From Nocardia sp. SYP-A9097 (lineage in GTDB: Bacteria > Actinomycetota > Actinomycetes > Mycobacteriales > Mycobacteriaceae): a stretch of DNA of 64,000 nucleotides. This document shows, one piece after another, positions 17,449 through 26,647 of the stretch (its first letter is position 1; each line of letters starts with the position of its first letter). The notes below the pieces were generated by a model that did no database searches, was not told where the DNA came from, and was given only the letters and a program-made list of their open reading frames with translations. Position numbers and translations under genes: made by a program. The stretch is from positions 62,001 through 126,000 of the forward strand of contig NZ_WJIC01000010.1 in the NCBI RefSeq assembly GCF_009649815.1. The letters run 5' to 3'.

Positions 17449-18093
17449 TCACGCGGCGGGGTAGGTCTCGCGGAAAACCGTGTGCTCTACGCTCCGGCGA
17501 CCCGGGTGCAGGCGCGCCTCGGCCGCATAGCCGATGGACATGAGCAGCGCGATCGACAGGTCGGGGCGATCCTCGATGCCGATCACCTTCTTCACCTTGT
17601 CCTCATCCCAGCCGTTCATGGGCGAGGTGGCCAAACCGAGTTCGGTGGCGGCCAGCATGACGAAGCTCGCGGCGATCATGGCGTCCTTGACCGCGTACTC
17701 GCGCAGCAGGCCGCGATCGGCCAGGCTCTGCTGGAATTCCTGGGACGCCGCGGCGAAACCGGTGATGAACTCCTCGCTCCACGCGCCATTGCGACGGGCC
17801 TGCTCGTACACATCGGCCCGATCCTCTTGCCACGCTTGGGTTTCCGCGATGAACACCAGCATGACGGGGGCCTCCTGCGGTTGCGGCTGCCCGCCGGTGG
17901 CCCACGCCAGGCCCTCGCGGCCCGCGTGATCGGTGATCACGACGATGCTGCGGTCCTGCAGATTCCAGCTGGTCGGGGCCTCCATGGCGAGTTCGAGGAG
18001 GGCATCGAGATCGGCGGGGGCGACCAGGTCGGGGAGGTAGTGCCGGACGGTGCGGCGGGTGCGAATGGCTTGGGCAACTGAGATCGTGTTCAT
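17449..18093 (-). CDS. Nitroreductase family protein
   Basis: 214 residues from the ATG at 18093 (MNTISVAQAIRTRRTVRHY). The FMN-binding RTRRTVRHY is at residues 11-19, APTSWNLQ at about 39-46, and the C-terminal GIEDRPDLSIALLMSIGYA is family-typical. It is an NAD(P)H:FMN oxidoreductase acting on quinones or nitroaromatics. It is divergent from an HxlR regulator over several palindromes, the arrangement of the Bacillus yodB/yodC pair for electrophile stress; control by the HxlR neighbour is therefore likely. Confidence 0.87.
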   Translation of the reverse strand: MNTISVAQAIRTRRTVRHYLPDLVAPADLDALLELAMEAPTSWNLQDRSIVVITDHAGREGLAWATGGQPQPQEAPVMLVFIAETQAWQEDRADVYEQARRNGAWSEEFITGFAAASQEFQQSLADRGLLREYAVKDAMIAASFVMLAATELGLATSPMNGWDEDKVKKVIGIEDRPDLSIALLMSIGYAAEARLHPGRRSVEHTVFRETYPAA

Positions 18094-18106
18094 GTCACTA
18101 ACTATT

Positions 18107-18157
18107 GGAGAGTGGCTCTCCCGTGTGAAGTAGGCACTAATTAGTGCGCTACTCTCC
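18107..18157. promoter_or_regulatory. Palindromes between nitroreductase and HxlR genes, probable operators
   Basis: GCACTAATTAGTGC (18134-18147) is a perfect 14-bp palindrome. GGAGAG-TGG-CTCTCC (18107-18121) is another, and GGAGAGT (18107-18113) is also mirrored by ACTCTCC (18151-18157). Their position between divergent starts at 18093 and 18163 suggests HxlR sites shared by both promoters. Confidence 0.6.
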
Positions 18158-18162
18158 CTCAG

Positions 18163-18543
18163 GTGACAATGCTCGTCGAATCCTCCGGTCTGCCCGCCGA
18201 CGTCTACTCCGCCAAATGCCCCACCCGCCAGGTGCTGGACCACATCGCGGGCAAGTGGACGATCCTGATCGTGGACGCCCTGCGCCAGGAGGGCACGATG
18301 CGCTATACCGAGCTGTCCCGCCGCATCGGCGGCGTCTCCCAGAAGATGCTCACGCAGACCCTGCGCAGCCTGGAGACCGACGGATTCCTCACCCGCACAG
18401 TGCATCCCACCATCCCACCGCGGGTCGATTACGAACTCACCGAACTCGGCCACAGTCTCGCCGAACCCATTGCGGCACTGCGAGACTGGACCGAGCGGCA
18501 TATCAATGAAGTCGAGCGCGCACGGGCGCTTCGCACCGAATGA
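18163..18543 (+). CDS. HxlR family regulator, Cys near N-terminus
   Basis: 126 residues from the GTG at 18163 (an ATG at 18169 is equally possible). The winged helix is clear (RQVLDHIAGKWTILI, then MRYTELSRRIGGVSQKMLTQTLRSL split over the recognition helix). A single Cys in AKCPTR (residue 19) precedes the helix-turn-helix. In relatives such as YodB, HypR and QorR this Cys senses quinones or oxidants. It probably represses the divergent nitroreductase. Its last 41 bases overlap the 3' end of the convergent DoxX gene. Confidence 0.88.
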   Translation: MTMLVESSGLPADVYSAKCPTRQVLDHIAGKWTILIVDALRQEGTMRYTELSRRIGGVSQKMLTQTLRSLETDGFLTRTVHPTIPPRVDYELTELGHSLAEPIAALRDWTERHINEVERARALRTE

Positions 18544-19033
18544 GGGAACGGGCACGGCGGACGGCGACGGTGCCGAAGGCCGCGAAGAGGGCTACGCCGA
18601 TGTAGACCAATTGTTCGGGGACGCGGAACCAGAGCGGGGTGGGAGGTTCGCCGTTGAACTCGATATTGTTCAGGGCCGCATAGATATTCGCGGGCAGCAT
18701 AACCACGAACAGCACGGCCAGGCTGATACCGGCCCAGGTTCGAGTGGCGGTGATGATCAGGCCGAGCGCGCCCAGCCACTCCAGCGCACCGGTCAGGTAG
18801 ATCATGAAGTCCGGGAAGGGCATCCAGGACGGGAGCATATGCAGCGAGTCCGAATGGGTGGGCATGAGGGTGACGCTGTCCGGCGCGAAATGTGAACTGC
18901 CGGTGAGGAAGAGCATGAAGGCCAGGCCGTGCGCGGCGGCCACCCGCCAGGTGGCGAAGCGAGTGACGCCGAGCGCGCCGAGCAGTCGGAACAGCAGGGT
19001 CGGGACGAGGAGCAGGAGCAGGGTCTCGAACAT
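18503..19033 (-). CDS. DoxX-like four-helix membrane protein
   Basis: 176 residues with about four hydrophobic helices (MFETLLLLLVPTLLFRLLGAL; AAHGLAFMLFLTGSSHF; FMIYLTGALEWLGALGLII; SLAVLFVVMLPANIYAAL). The pattern is that of DoxX/DUF417-like inner membrane proteins, often tied to redox or thiol stress. The C-terminal tail (RSLIRCEAPVRARLH) overlaps the end of the convergent HxlR gene. It may share stress regulation with its neighbours; unproven. Confidence 0.75.
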   Translation of the reverse strand: MFETLLLLLVPTLLFRLLGALGVTRFATWRVAAAHGLAFMLFLTGSSHFAPDSVTLMPTHSDSLHMLPSWMPFPDFMIYLTGALEWLGALGLIITATRTWAGISLAVLFVVMLPANIYAALNNIEFNGEPPTPLWFRVPEQLVYIGVALFAAFGTVAVRRARSLIRCEAPVRARLH

Positions 19034-19066
19034 GATGTGACTCCGAGTGTTCGATCGAAGGAGCGA

Positions 19067-20518
19067 TCAGTGCGCGAATTCGACCGCGCGACTGGATGTT
19101 TCGTCCGCGATGGCCTTGCGGCCTGGGATCAGGGTGGCAATCAGCGCGCCGACCGCGACAATCGCCGCACCGACCGCCACCGCGGGAGCCAGCCCGTCGA
19201 CATAGGTCTGCGGGGTGCCGTAGCCGCCGTGGGAGGCGAAGACCGAGGCGAGTACCGCGACGCCCATGGCGACGCCGACCTCACGCACGGTGCTGCTGGT
19301 GCCGGACGCCATGCCCTGGTCTTCGGCGGAGGCACTGGCCATGACCACCGTCGATGCCGGAGCGAAGGTCAAGCCCATTCCGACGCCACCGAGGATGAAG
19401 GGCAGCACGAACGAACCGTACGAGGTGCTGACATCGGCGATCAGCGCCATCCAGCCCAGCGCCGACGCCAGCAAGATCTGACCGATCACCACCAGTACGC
19501 GGGGCCCGACCCTGTCGACAATGAGCCCGGCGAGCGGGGCCACCACCATCGGCGCCATGGTCCACGGCATGGTGCGAATGCCCGACTCCAGCGGCGTATA
19601 GCCCTGCACCACCTGGAAGTACTGCGACAGCAGGAAGATCGAACCGAAGACGCCGAGCGAGAAGGCGAAGTTGACGGTATTGATGGCGCTGAATCCGCGC
19701 GAGCGGAACAGTCGCAACGGCAGCATGGGATCGGTGACCCGCAGCTCCCAGCCGATGAACGCGGCGAGAAGTGTCGCGCCGCCGAGCAATCCGCTCAGCA
19801 CCGGGGTCGAGGTCCAACCGTCGCCGGAGCCGTGCACCACGCCCCAGACCACCGCGAGCACACCACCCGCCGAGAGCAGCAGCCCCACGACATCCAAACG
19901 CCGTGCGCCGCCGAAGGATTCGCTGAGCACCCGGGCCACGAATGGCACCGCGAGAATACCGACGGGGACATTGAGCCAGAAGATCCACTGCCAGCTCAGC
20001 CCGTCCACGACCGCGCCGCCGACCACCGGGCCGAGCGCCACGCCGAGACCCGTTATGCCGCCCCAGATTCCGATGGCGGCACTGCGCATCTTCTCCGGAA
20101 CATGCGCCGAGAGCAGGGTGAGCGAGAGCGGCATGACCGCGGCCCCGCCGAAACCCTGAATCGCACGGAACAGAATGAGCATCCACGGCTCGCTCGCCAT
20201 GGCGCAGGCCGCCGAGGCGGCGGTGAAGACGGCGATACCGATGAGGAACAGTCGCCGCCGCCCCAGCCGATCGCCCAGCGCCGAGGCGGTGAGCAGCATG
20301 GAGGCGAAGGACAGCGTGTAGGCGTTGATGAACCACTGCAGATCGCTGAGCGAGGCATTCAACTCGGTGCGAATCACCGGCAGTGCGTTGGTGACGACCA
20401 GATTGTCGAGGGTCACCATGAACATGGGGATGCCGACGGCGGCCAGTACGGCCCACAGCGGGGGCGTACGCGGGCCGGAAACCGGCTGCGAGGTGGGGTT
20501 GTCAAGTAGTTCAGTCAT
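19067..20518 (-). CDS. MFS transporter, DHA2 (EmrB/QacA) family
   Basis: 483 residues with 14 predicted helices. Visible are D1-like MVTLDNLVVTNALPVI (residues about 34-49), motif A ASALGDRLGRRR (about 78-89) and motif C-like GLGVALGPVVGGAVV. It is a probable proton-driven multidrug exporter. It is divergent from a TetR gene whose operator-like repeats cover the pump promoter, so it is probably de-repressed by its own substrates. It is a different subgroup from the pump at 503-1972. Confidence 0.9.
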   Translation of the reverse strand: MTELLDNPTSQPVSGPRTPPLWAVLAAVGIPMFMVTLDNLVVTNALPVIRTELNASLSDLQWFINAYTLSFASMLLTASALGDRLGRRRLFLIGIAVFTAASAACAMASEPWMLILFRAIQGFGGAAVMPLSLTLLSAHVPEKMRSAAIGIWGGITGLGVALGPVVGGAVVDGLSWQWIFWLNVPVGILAVPFVARVLSESFGGARRLDVVGLLLSAGGVLAVVWGVVHGSGDGWTSTPVLSGLLGGATLLAAFIGWELRVTDPMLPLRLFRSRGFSAINTVNFAFSLGVFGSIFLLSQYFQVVQGYTPLESGIRTMPWTMAPMVVAPLAGLIVDRVGPRVLVVIGQILLASALGWMALIADVSTSYGSFVLPFILGGVGMGLTFAPASTVVMASASAEDQGMASGTSSTVREVGVAMGVAVLASVFASHGGYGTPQTYVDGLAPAVAVGAAIVAVGALIATLIPGRKAIADETSSRAVEFAH

Positions 20519-20533
20519 GTCCGGTCCCTAGTT

Positions 20534-20574
20534 GTTATCGACTGATAACTAAAGAGTATGCATTGACTGATAAC
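20534..20574. promoter_or_regulatory. TetR operator: GTTATC-GACT-GATAAC plus repeated GACTGATAAC half-site
   Basis: GTTATC (20534-20539) and GATAAC (20544-20549) form an inverted repeat around GACT. The half GACTGATAAC recurs at 20565-20574. The sites lie between the divergent MFS and TetR genes, upstream of both starts. Confidence 0.7.
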
Positions 20575-20613
20575 ATGTCAATGACGCACTGGATCACGAG
20601 GAGGCAGACAGCC

Positions 20614-21183
20614 ATGACGAGGACACGCATGACCGCGAGCGAGCGCGGCGAGCAGGTACTCGCGGCCGCCATTACCGCCTTCGCCGAATCCGGTTACGCC
20701 GCAACGAAAACCGATGAGATCGCGCGCCGCGCTGGCGTCTCGCAGCCGTACGTGATCCGACTCTTCGGCACCAAACAACAGCTGTTCCTGGCCGCCCTGA
20801 AACAGGTCTGCGATCGCATCGAGGAGCTCTTCCGGACCGCCGCCGAACAGATTCCAGCCGGTGCGGACATCGAGCAGGCACTCGAGGATCTCGGCGACGC
20901 GTACAAGGTGCTGCTCACCGAACGCGATCTACCGCGCGTACTCCTGCACGGCTTCGCCGCCAGCGGCGATCCGGCGATCGGCCCGATCATGCGCGCCCGC
21001 TTCGGCGAGATCTACCAGCTGGTGCGTGATCTCACCGGTGCGTCGGCGGCCGAGGCCGGGACCTTCGTCGCCACCGGCATGCTGCTCACCGATATGGCCG
21101 CAATGCAGGTCGTCGGCCCGGACGCCGTCGAAACACCCTGGGCCACAGAGATTCTCACCTGTATCGACCCCGAGTTCAGCTGA
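20614..21183 (+). CDS. TetR family regulator of the second MFS pump
   Basis: 189 residues. I chose the ATG at 20614 because GAGGAGG precedes it by seven bases and relatives begin MTRTRMTASERGEQ; earlier starts (20563) run through the operator half-site. The helix-turn-helix is TKTDEIARRAGVSQPYVIRLF (residues about 31-51). Divergence from the MFS gene and the palindromes between them indicate autoregulated pump repression. Confidence 0.87.
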   Translation: MTRTRMTASERGEQVLAAAITAFAESGYAATKTDEIARRAGVSQPYVIRLFGTKQQLFLAALKQVCDRIEELFRTAAEQIPAGADIEQALEDLGDAYKVLLTERDLPRVLLHGFAASGDPAIGPIMRARFGEIYQLVRDLTGASAAEAGTFVATGMLLTDMAAMQVVGPDAVETPWATEILTCIDPEFS

Positions 21184-21193
21184 GCCGCGCCCC

Positions 21194-21619
21194 TCAGCCG
21201 CGAGTTGCCGCGCCCGCCTCGTGCTCGGGCGCATCCGCCTCGATGATCCGCTCGGTCGGCTCGGGCAGCTGCCGCGCCAGCACCTCACCGCGGAAGAACG
21301 GCGGCATCAGGCGTGCCGGCACCAGGTAGATCGGAATACCGATCAGCAGGGAACCGACACCCAGGACGAAGATGGCGCTGAACCAGGAGGTCACCGCGGT
21401 CCACGCCGCCGCGAACAGCAGGGCGAAGCCGCCCAGTGCGGGCAGGATGCCCTTCATGACCAGAGTCTTTGGGCTGGAAGCGAATTGATCGCGGTGCAGC
21501 CAGGCACAACTGAGGCCCGTGAGCCCGTAGTACACGCCGATCGAGCTGCCGATCGCCCCTGCCGTACCGATCAGCAGCGATGCTGGACCAAAGGCCCGAG
21601 GTCCGGCGCCACCTCCGGA
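21194..21619 (-). pseudogene. C-terminal remnant of an APC-type amino-acid permease
   Basis: About 140 codons remain open upstream to a TGA at 21620-21622. The readable part GPASLLIGTAGAIGSSIGVYYGLTGL and CAWLHRDQF, then two hydrophobic helices, match the end of APC superfamily permeases (normally 450-500 residues). The first three quarters are missing. The upstream end runs into the 3' end of the amidohydrolase gene, overlapping it in another frame (21571-21619), so a deletion probably joined the two. An internal start at the GTG for VYYGLTGL (21535) would give 113 residues, unlikely to function. Confidence 0.65.
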
Positions 21620-23286
21620 TCATCCTCGTCATGCTCCGCGCCTCGGTCGTCGAAACGTGTCCGGCCGCGTCGAATGGTCTCCAACACCCGCACGTCCTCC
21701 CATGACTTGAGATGCTCCGGCTCGGCCAATTCGAGCGGATTCACATTCAGCACAACGAGATCGGCCTGCTTACCTGTCTCGATACTGCCCTTGATGTCTT
21801 CCTCGAAGTACTGGTACGCGGCATTGATGGTCAGCGATTTGAGCGCGTCCAACACGGTCACCCGCTGCAGTGGGCCGAGCGGCTCCTCACCGAACCGGGG
21901 CTTACGGGTGACCTGACTGGACAGAATCGCGATCGAATTGGCCAGCGCCACCGGGGCATCGTGATGCGCGGTGTAGCGCAATCCCTGTTCCAGCGCCCAG
22001 CCGGTGGGCGAAATGTTCTCCGCGCGTTCGCCACCCAGCACGGTGCTCCGATACCAGTCGCCCCAGTAGAACGTATGCATCGTAAAGAACGACGGAATGA
22101 TGCCCAGCCGCGCGAAGGCTTCGATCTGCGATCGGGTGGCGGTCTGTGCGTGAATCGCGACCGGCCGCCGATGTACGGCATTCGACTCTCCCAGCCGCGC
22201 ACACGCCGCCTCGACCGCTTTGATGAACTGTTCGATGGCGGCGTCCCCATTGACGTGCGCGATGACCTGGATATCGCGCCGGAATGCCTGGTACACCTGA
22301 TCATTCGCGGCTTCGTCGCTCAGAATGCGGTAGCCCCGATAACCTTCCTCGTCCTCATGGCCGGGCACAGGCTGCTCGAAATAGGGTTCACCGAGCCACG
22401 CGGTCCGCCCCTGTGGTGAACCGTCCAGCACCAGCTTCACCCCCGCCAGCCGCATACCCCGGTAGTACTCGTTCGAGACATCGAGCCGATCCCAGTCCTC
22501 ATCGGACCGCAATTCAGAGGCTTTGAGGTACACCGCGAGATCGATCTTCCAACCGGTGGTGTTCTGCAGGACCCGAAGTGTGTCCAGCAGATCGCGTTTC
22601 GCGCCACCGTCCTGTGCGGTGGTGAATCCGAACCGGCTGTACTCCTTGCGTCCCACCACATAGAGACCGGCCTGATCACTCTGCGCTATCCCCTTGATCG
22701 CCATATCGAAGGCCGGATCGAACTCCGTCTCCTCCAAGGGATTCCGCTTCGCCGCCGCATATCCGAGCAGCTCCATCCCCTTGTCATTGACCGCACCCAA
22801 ATGTGCGGACTGGTGCACGGCCAGCACCGGCCGTTCGATGGAGACGGCGTTCAATTGCTCCTGGGTCGGGTGACCGCCGATAAGCGAATCGTCATAGCCC
22901 ATACCGACAATCCACTGCGACCGCCGACCGACCTCCGTCTCCCCCCACTCGGACAGCGTGCGAACCACATCATCGACCGATCCCACCTTTCCGTCCGGTT
23001 CCGCAAGCAGATTGGCCAGCAGCCCCTGCAGCCCCACACCACCCATATGACCGTGCGCGTCAATGAATCCCGGCAGCAACGCGGCACCCCGCAAATCCTG
23101 CATGCGAGTAAGCAGACCCTTCCATTTCGTCTCCGCCTCGACGAGATCGCCTACGAACACGATCTTTTCGCCGCGTATAGCCACCGCCCCGGGCGGCGCA
23201 GCCTCCCCATCGGCCATGGTCACAATGGGACCATTGAAGAAAATGCGATCAGCCTTGAACAGAGCCGAGGTATCGGAATCGGTCAT
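21571..23286 (-). CDS. YtcJ-like amidohydrolase
   Basis: 571 residues. The N-terminal metal site is LPGFIDAHGHMGG. A later His (QVIAHVNGDAAIEQF) and the HHDAPVALA motif complete an amidohydrolase-3 fold. The family hydrolyses N-formyl or similar amide bonds; the true substrate is unknown. The C-terminal acidic tail (GAEHDEDDPEVAPDLGP) is odd and reads into permease remnant DNA, so the native end may have been replaced. Upstream lies a cluster of TGTCCC repeats. Confidence 0.85.
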   Translation of the reverse strand: MTDSDTSALFKADRIFFNGPIVTMADGEAAPPGAVAIRGEKIVFVGDLVEAETKWKGLLTRMQDLRGAALLPGFIDAHGHMGGVGLQGLLANLLAEPDGKVGSVDDVVRTLSEWGETEVGRRSQWIVGMGYDDSLIGGHPTQEQLNAVSIERPVLAVHQSAHLGAVNDKGMELLGYAAAKRNPLEETEFDPAFDMAIKGIAQSDQAGLYVVGRKEYSRFGFTTAQDGGAKRDLLDTLRVLQNTTGWKIDLAVYLKASELRSDEDWDRLDVSNEYYRGMRLAGVKLVLDGSPQGRTAWLGEPYFEQPVPGHEDEEGYRGYRILSDEAANDQVYQAFRRDIQVIAHVNGDAAIEQFIKAVEAACARLGESNAVHRRPVAIHAQTATRSQIEAFARLGIIPSFFTMHTFYWGDWYRSTVLGGERAENISPTGWALEQGLRYTAHHDAPVALANSIAILSSQVTRKPRFGEEPLGPLQRVTVLDALKSLTINAAYQYFEEDIKGSIETGKQADLVVLNVNPLELAEPEHLKSWEDVRVLETIRRGRTRFDDRGAEHDEDDPEVAPDLGPLVQHRC

Positions 23287-23426
23287 GGTGAACCTCTTTC
23301 AACGATCGCCGAAGAGGCCGCCCACAGCCGACCCCAGCAGCGATACCGACGAATGAGAACTCCCCCATTGTCCTTCGCCCCCCACCAAAGCGAGGCCCGA
23401 ACGACCAACAAAGATCACCCCGAAGC

Positions 23427-23530
23427 GGACAACCCTGCCAGAGACAGCACACCTAGAGGAACGGGACAGCACATCTAGGGATCGAACAGCCCGTATAAGG
23501 GTTGTCCCATCCCGAAACAGGCTGTCCCGT
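23427..23530. repeat. Nested inverted repeats with GGGACA/TGTCCC motifs upstream of the amidohydrolase
   Basis: GGACAACCCT (23427-23436) is mirrored by AGGGTTGTCC (23498-23507). ACGGGACAGC (23461-23470) is mirrored exactly by GCTGTCCCGT (23521-23530). A degenerate direct repeat GACAGCACAYCTAG also occurs at about 23443 and 23465. The sites lie 140-245 bases before the amidohydrolase start and beyond the tsnR stop; several regulator sites or a large RNA fold are possible. Confidence 0.55.
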
Positions 23531-23573
23531 CATCACAGAGTGGGCGGTTCAGGGTGTGTGCCGACACCAGAAG

Positions 23574-24407
23574 CTAGCTACGCGGGGCGTGTTGGACGCG
23601 TGCGCTCGCGTAGAGGCAGATCGATGCTGCGGCAGCGAGATTCAGGCTTTCGGCGCGGCCGTGGATGGGGATGCGGATGCGATGGGTGGCGCGGTCGGCT
23701 ACGGCGCGGTCCAGGCCGTGGGCCTCGTTGCCGAAGAGCCAGGCGACCGGGCCGCGGAGGATGTCGTCGGCCTCGTCGAGGTCGACTTCGCCCTTGGCGG
23801 TGGTGGCCAGGAGGGTGATGCCCGCCGATTCGAGTGCGGACAGCACCGTATCGGTATCGCGTTCGCGGGCGATCGGCAGGTGGAAAACGCTTCCGGCACT
23901 GGACCGTACGCATTTGCCATTGTGCGGGTCGACCGAATCACCTGCCAGGACTACACCATTCGCGCCTACCGCGTCGGCGACACGGATCAGGGTGCCCGCG
24001 TTGCCGGGGTCGGACATGCCGACCGGGATTGCGAGGAGAGTCGGTGTGGCAGCGAGGATTTCGGTCAGTGGCACATCGACCTGGCGGCATACCGCGACCA
24101 GTCCGGGCGGAGTTACGGTCTCCCCCAGCGCTTCCGCGGCACGTTCGCTCACCAGTGTGGTGCGCACGCCCATGGCGGCGGCACCGGCGACCAGTTCATG
24201 CTCACGCGAGGCGGCTTTGAGGGAGAAGAACAGCTCCTCGACACGGCCGGTATCAAGCGCCGCCGCAACCGAATTCGCGCCCTCGGCCAGGAACAGCCGA
24301 CTCTTGCGCCGCACCGGGGCCCGGTGCAGCTTGACAGCGGAAACGACCCGCGGATTGCGCTCGGAGAGCGCTTCCACGGGTCGTTCCGAATTCTGCTGTG
24401 TTGTCAC
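23574..24407 (-). CDS. tsnR: TrmH/SpoU-family RNA 2'-O-methyltransferase (TsnR-like)
   Basis: 277 residues from the GTG at 24407. The N-terminal substrate-binding domain (RRKSRLFLAEG) is followed by a SPOUT domain with VGMSDPGNAGTLIR, FGNEAHGLD and SLNLAAAASICLY, the three SpoU motifs that form the knotted S-adenosylmethionine site. It methylates ribose in rRNA or tRNA. It starts 11 bases after rplT, as in mycobacteria where tsnR follows rplT, and is probably co-transcribed with the infC operon. Confidence 0.9.
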   Translation of the reverse strand: MTTQQNSERPVEALSERNPRVVSAVKLHRAPVRRKSRLFLAEGANSVAAALDTGRVEELFFSLKAASREHELVAGAAAMGVRTTLVSERAAEALGETVTPPGLVAVCRQVDVPLTEILAATPTLLAIPVGMSDPGNAGTLIRVADAVGANGVVLAGDSVDPHNGKCVRSSAGSVFHLPIARERDTDTVLSALESAGITLLATTAKGEVDLDEADDILRGPVAWLFGNEAHGLDRAVADRATHRIRIPIHGRAESLNLAAAASICLYASARVQHAPRS

Positions 24408-24418
24408 GCAGCCGGGGC

Positions 24419-24799
24419 TTAAGCGGCCGGGGCGTTGACGTCGGCCGGGAGAGCGGCCTTGGCGATGGCCACGAGGCCGGCGAAGGCATCGGCGTCGGAG
24501 ACGGCGAGCTCGGCCAGGATCTTGCGGTCCACCTCGACGCCCGCGAGCTTGAGGCCCTGGACGAAGCGGTTGTAGGTGATGTCGTTCAGACGCGCGGCGG
24601 CGTTGATACGAGCGATCCACAGCTTGCGGAAGTCACCCTTGCGCGCCTTACGGTCCCGGTAGGCGTAGGCGAGCGAGTGGAGCTGCTGCTCCTTGGCCTT
24701 GCGGTACAGCCGCGAGCGCTGGCCGCGGTAGCCCTTGGAGGCCTCGAGTACGGAACGGCGCTTCTTCTGAGCGTTGACAGCCCTTTTGACGCGTGCCAC
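24419..24799 (-). CDS. rplT: 50S ribosomal protein L20
   Basis: 126 residues, beginning MARVKRAVNAQKKRR, highly basic, with the L20 core KGYRGQRSRLYRKAKEQ and the RKLWIARINAAARLNDITYNRF region split across two helices. A 23S rRNA-binding protein needed for large-subunit assembly and, in many bacteria, for feedback control of the infC-rpmI-rplT mRNA. A short Ala/Pro tail (DVNAPAA) ends the protein. Confidence 0.98.
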   Translation of the reverse strand: MARVKRAVNAQKKRRSVLEASKGYRGQRSRLYRKAKEQQLHSLAYAYRDRKARKGDFRKLWIARINAAARLNDITYNRFVQGLKLAGVEVDRKILAELAVSDADAFAGLVAIAKAALPADVNAPAA

Positions 24800-24889
24800 T
24801 TGTCAGTCCTTGATCGATTCGGCGGGCGCGCGGTCGCGCCCGGAGTGGGTCGGGGTTGGCGTTCGAGAACGCGAGTTGCCGCGAAGGTC

Positions 24890-25084
24890 TTAGAGACCGA
24901 GCAGCTTCTTGATGCGGGGAACGTCCACCTTGGCGACGGCCTCCGTGCCTTCCAGACGGCGAGTCCGGCGCGACGACTTGTGCTCGAGCAGGTGGCGACG
25001 GTTGGCCTGCTCACGCATCAGCTTGCCGCTGCCGGTCACCTTGAATCGCTTCGAGGCACCGCTGTGCTTCTTCATCTTCGGCAT
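24890..25084 (-). CDS. rpmI: 50S ribosomal protein L35
   Basis: 64 residues starting MPKMKKHSGASKRFKVTGSG at 25084, with the family KLMREQANRRHLLEHKSSRR core. Very basic small protein of the large subunit. Located 64 bases after infC and 90 bases before rplT in the conserved operon. Confidence 0.98.
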   Translation of the reverse strand: MPKMKKHSGASKRFKVTGSGKLMREQANRRHLLEHKSSRRTRRLEGTEAVAKVDVPRIKKLLGL

Positions 25085-25148
25085 GGATTCCTCTAATCTG
25101 TCTCGTCCCGGGGGCGCGCCGAAGCGCGCCCCCGGAGCCTGATCGTTA

Positions 25149-25805
<657 letters not shown>

Positions 25806-26183
25806 GGGGCCTCCTAGGTCAAGCGGTTCGTCAACGACCGCAAGCAATAACTGCAACCCCAATTTCAACACGAAAGCCCCGGGTTGGTATTTCTCCAACA
25901 CGGGGCCCGAGTCGACCGATCTACGACGCGAGCAACTCGCATCGCACCTGTACAGGACTGACCCATACAGATACCCATCCGGTAAAGGATGGGCGACCGG
26001 AACCGTTCGCCAGGTTCTGAGACCGGCTGACGGTGGGAGTCGGGCTCCACTTGATGCCTTGGGCTGAACACAGGGATCAGCCTGGGGCGGTCGTCGCAGA
26101 AGAGTCTAACAGCCCCGCGCCGCAGGACCGAATCGGCCGCCCCCTCGACCAGCGCCAACCCGGTCGATGCCAAGATCTAGGGC
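25806..26183 (-). promoter_or_regulatory. infC leader region with hairpin
   Basis: No gene is seen in these 378 bases. A hairpin at 25876-25906 (GCCCC/GGGGC with inner TTGG/CCAA) lies about 70-100 bases before the infC start. It could be an L20- or IF-3-responsive leader or an attenuator; the 3' side is followed by only a short T run. The divergent DUF1844 gene starts at 26184, so the rest holds two promoters. Confidence 0.45.
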
Positions 26184-26555
26184 ATGAGCGACGCGTCAGT
26201 AAACGAACAGGAGTCGGCTCTCATCGACGGTGAGGTCGTGCGCGAGCTGGCCGAAATCCCGGCGGTCGAGGTTATCAGCCGCGCGGCCGTCATGCTGATG
26301 AGTTCGGCCGCCGAGAAGCTCGGCCTGGGCGAGGACGATCCATCCGCCAGCCCGCATCTGGATCTGGACGAGGCGCGCCGGGTGATCACCGCGCTCGCGG
26401 GTCTGGTCACCGCATCGGTGGAGTACCTCGGCCCGCATGCCGGACCGATCCGCGATGGACTGCAGTCGCTGCAGCGCGCGTTCCGCGAGGCGTCCGCGCA
26501 TCCGGATGCCCCGGGCGCGGGGCCGGGCGAGAAGTACACCGGACCGGTGTACTGA
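26184..26555 (+). CDS. DUF1844 family protein
   Basis: 123 residues. The centre (VEVISRAAVMLMSSAAEKLGL, later LDLDEARRVITALAGLV) is the DUF1844 helical pattern, usually found beside infC in actinobacteria. Soluble, no catalytic motif. The C-terminus is Pro/Gly-rich and ends YTGPVY. Divergent from the infC operon and convergent with the GDSL gene. Function unknown. Confidence 0.85.
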   Translation: MSDASVNEQESALIDGEVVRELAEIPAVEVISRAAVMLMSSAAEKLGLGEDDPSASPHLDLDEARRVITALAGLVTASVEYLGPHAGPIRDGLQSLQRAFREASAHPDAPGAGPGEKYTGPVY

Positions 26556-26576
26556 CCCGCTACTCCCCTATACCTT

Positions 26577-26616
26577 TTCGGCCCGGCTCGACCATTCATG
26601 GTCGGGCCGGGCCGAA
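26577..26616. terminator. Bidirectional hairpin terminator
   Basis: TTCGGCCCGGC at 26577 onward pairs with GCCGGGCCGAA ending at 26616, with inner CGACCAT/ATGGTCG and a two-base loop. It lies between the convergent DUF1844 and GDSL genes. Confidence 0.75.
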
Positions 26617-26647
26617 TTCGTTTGCCTCGAGCGTTGTGCCGCGCGGA

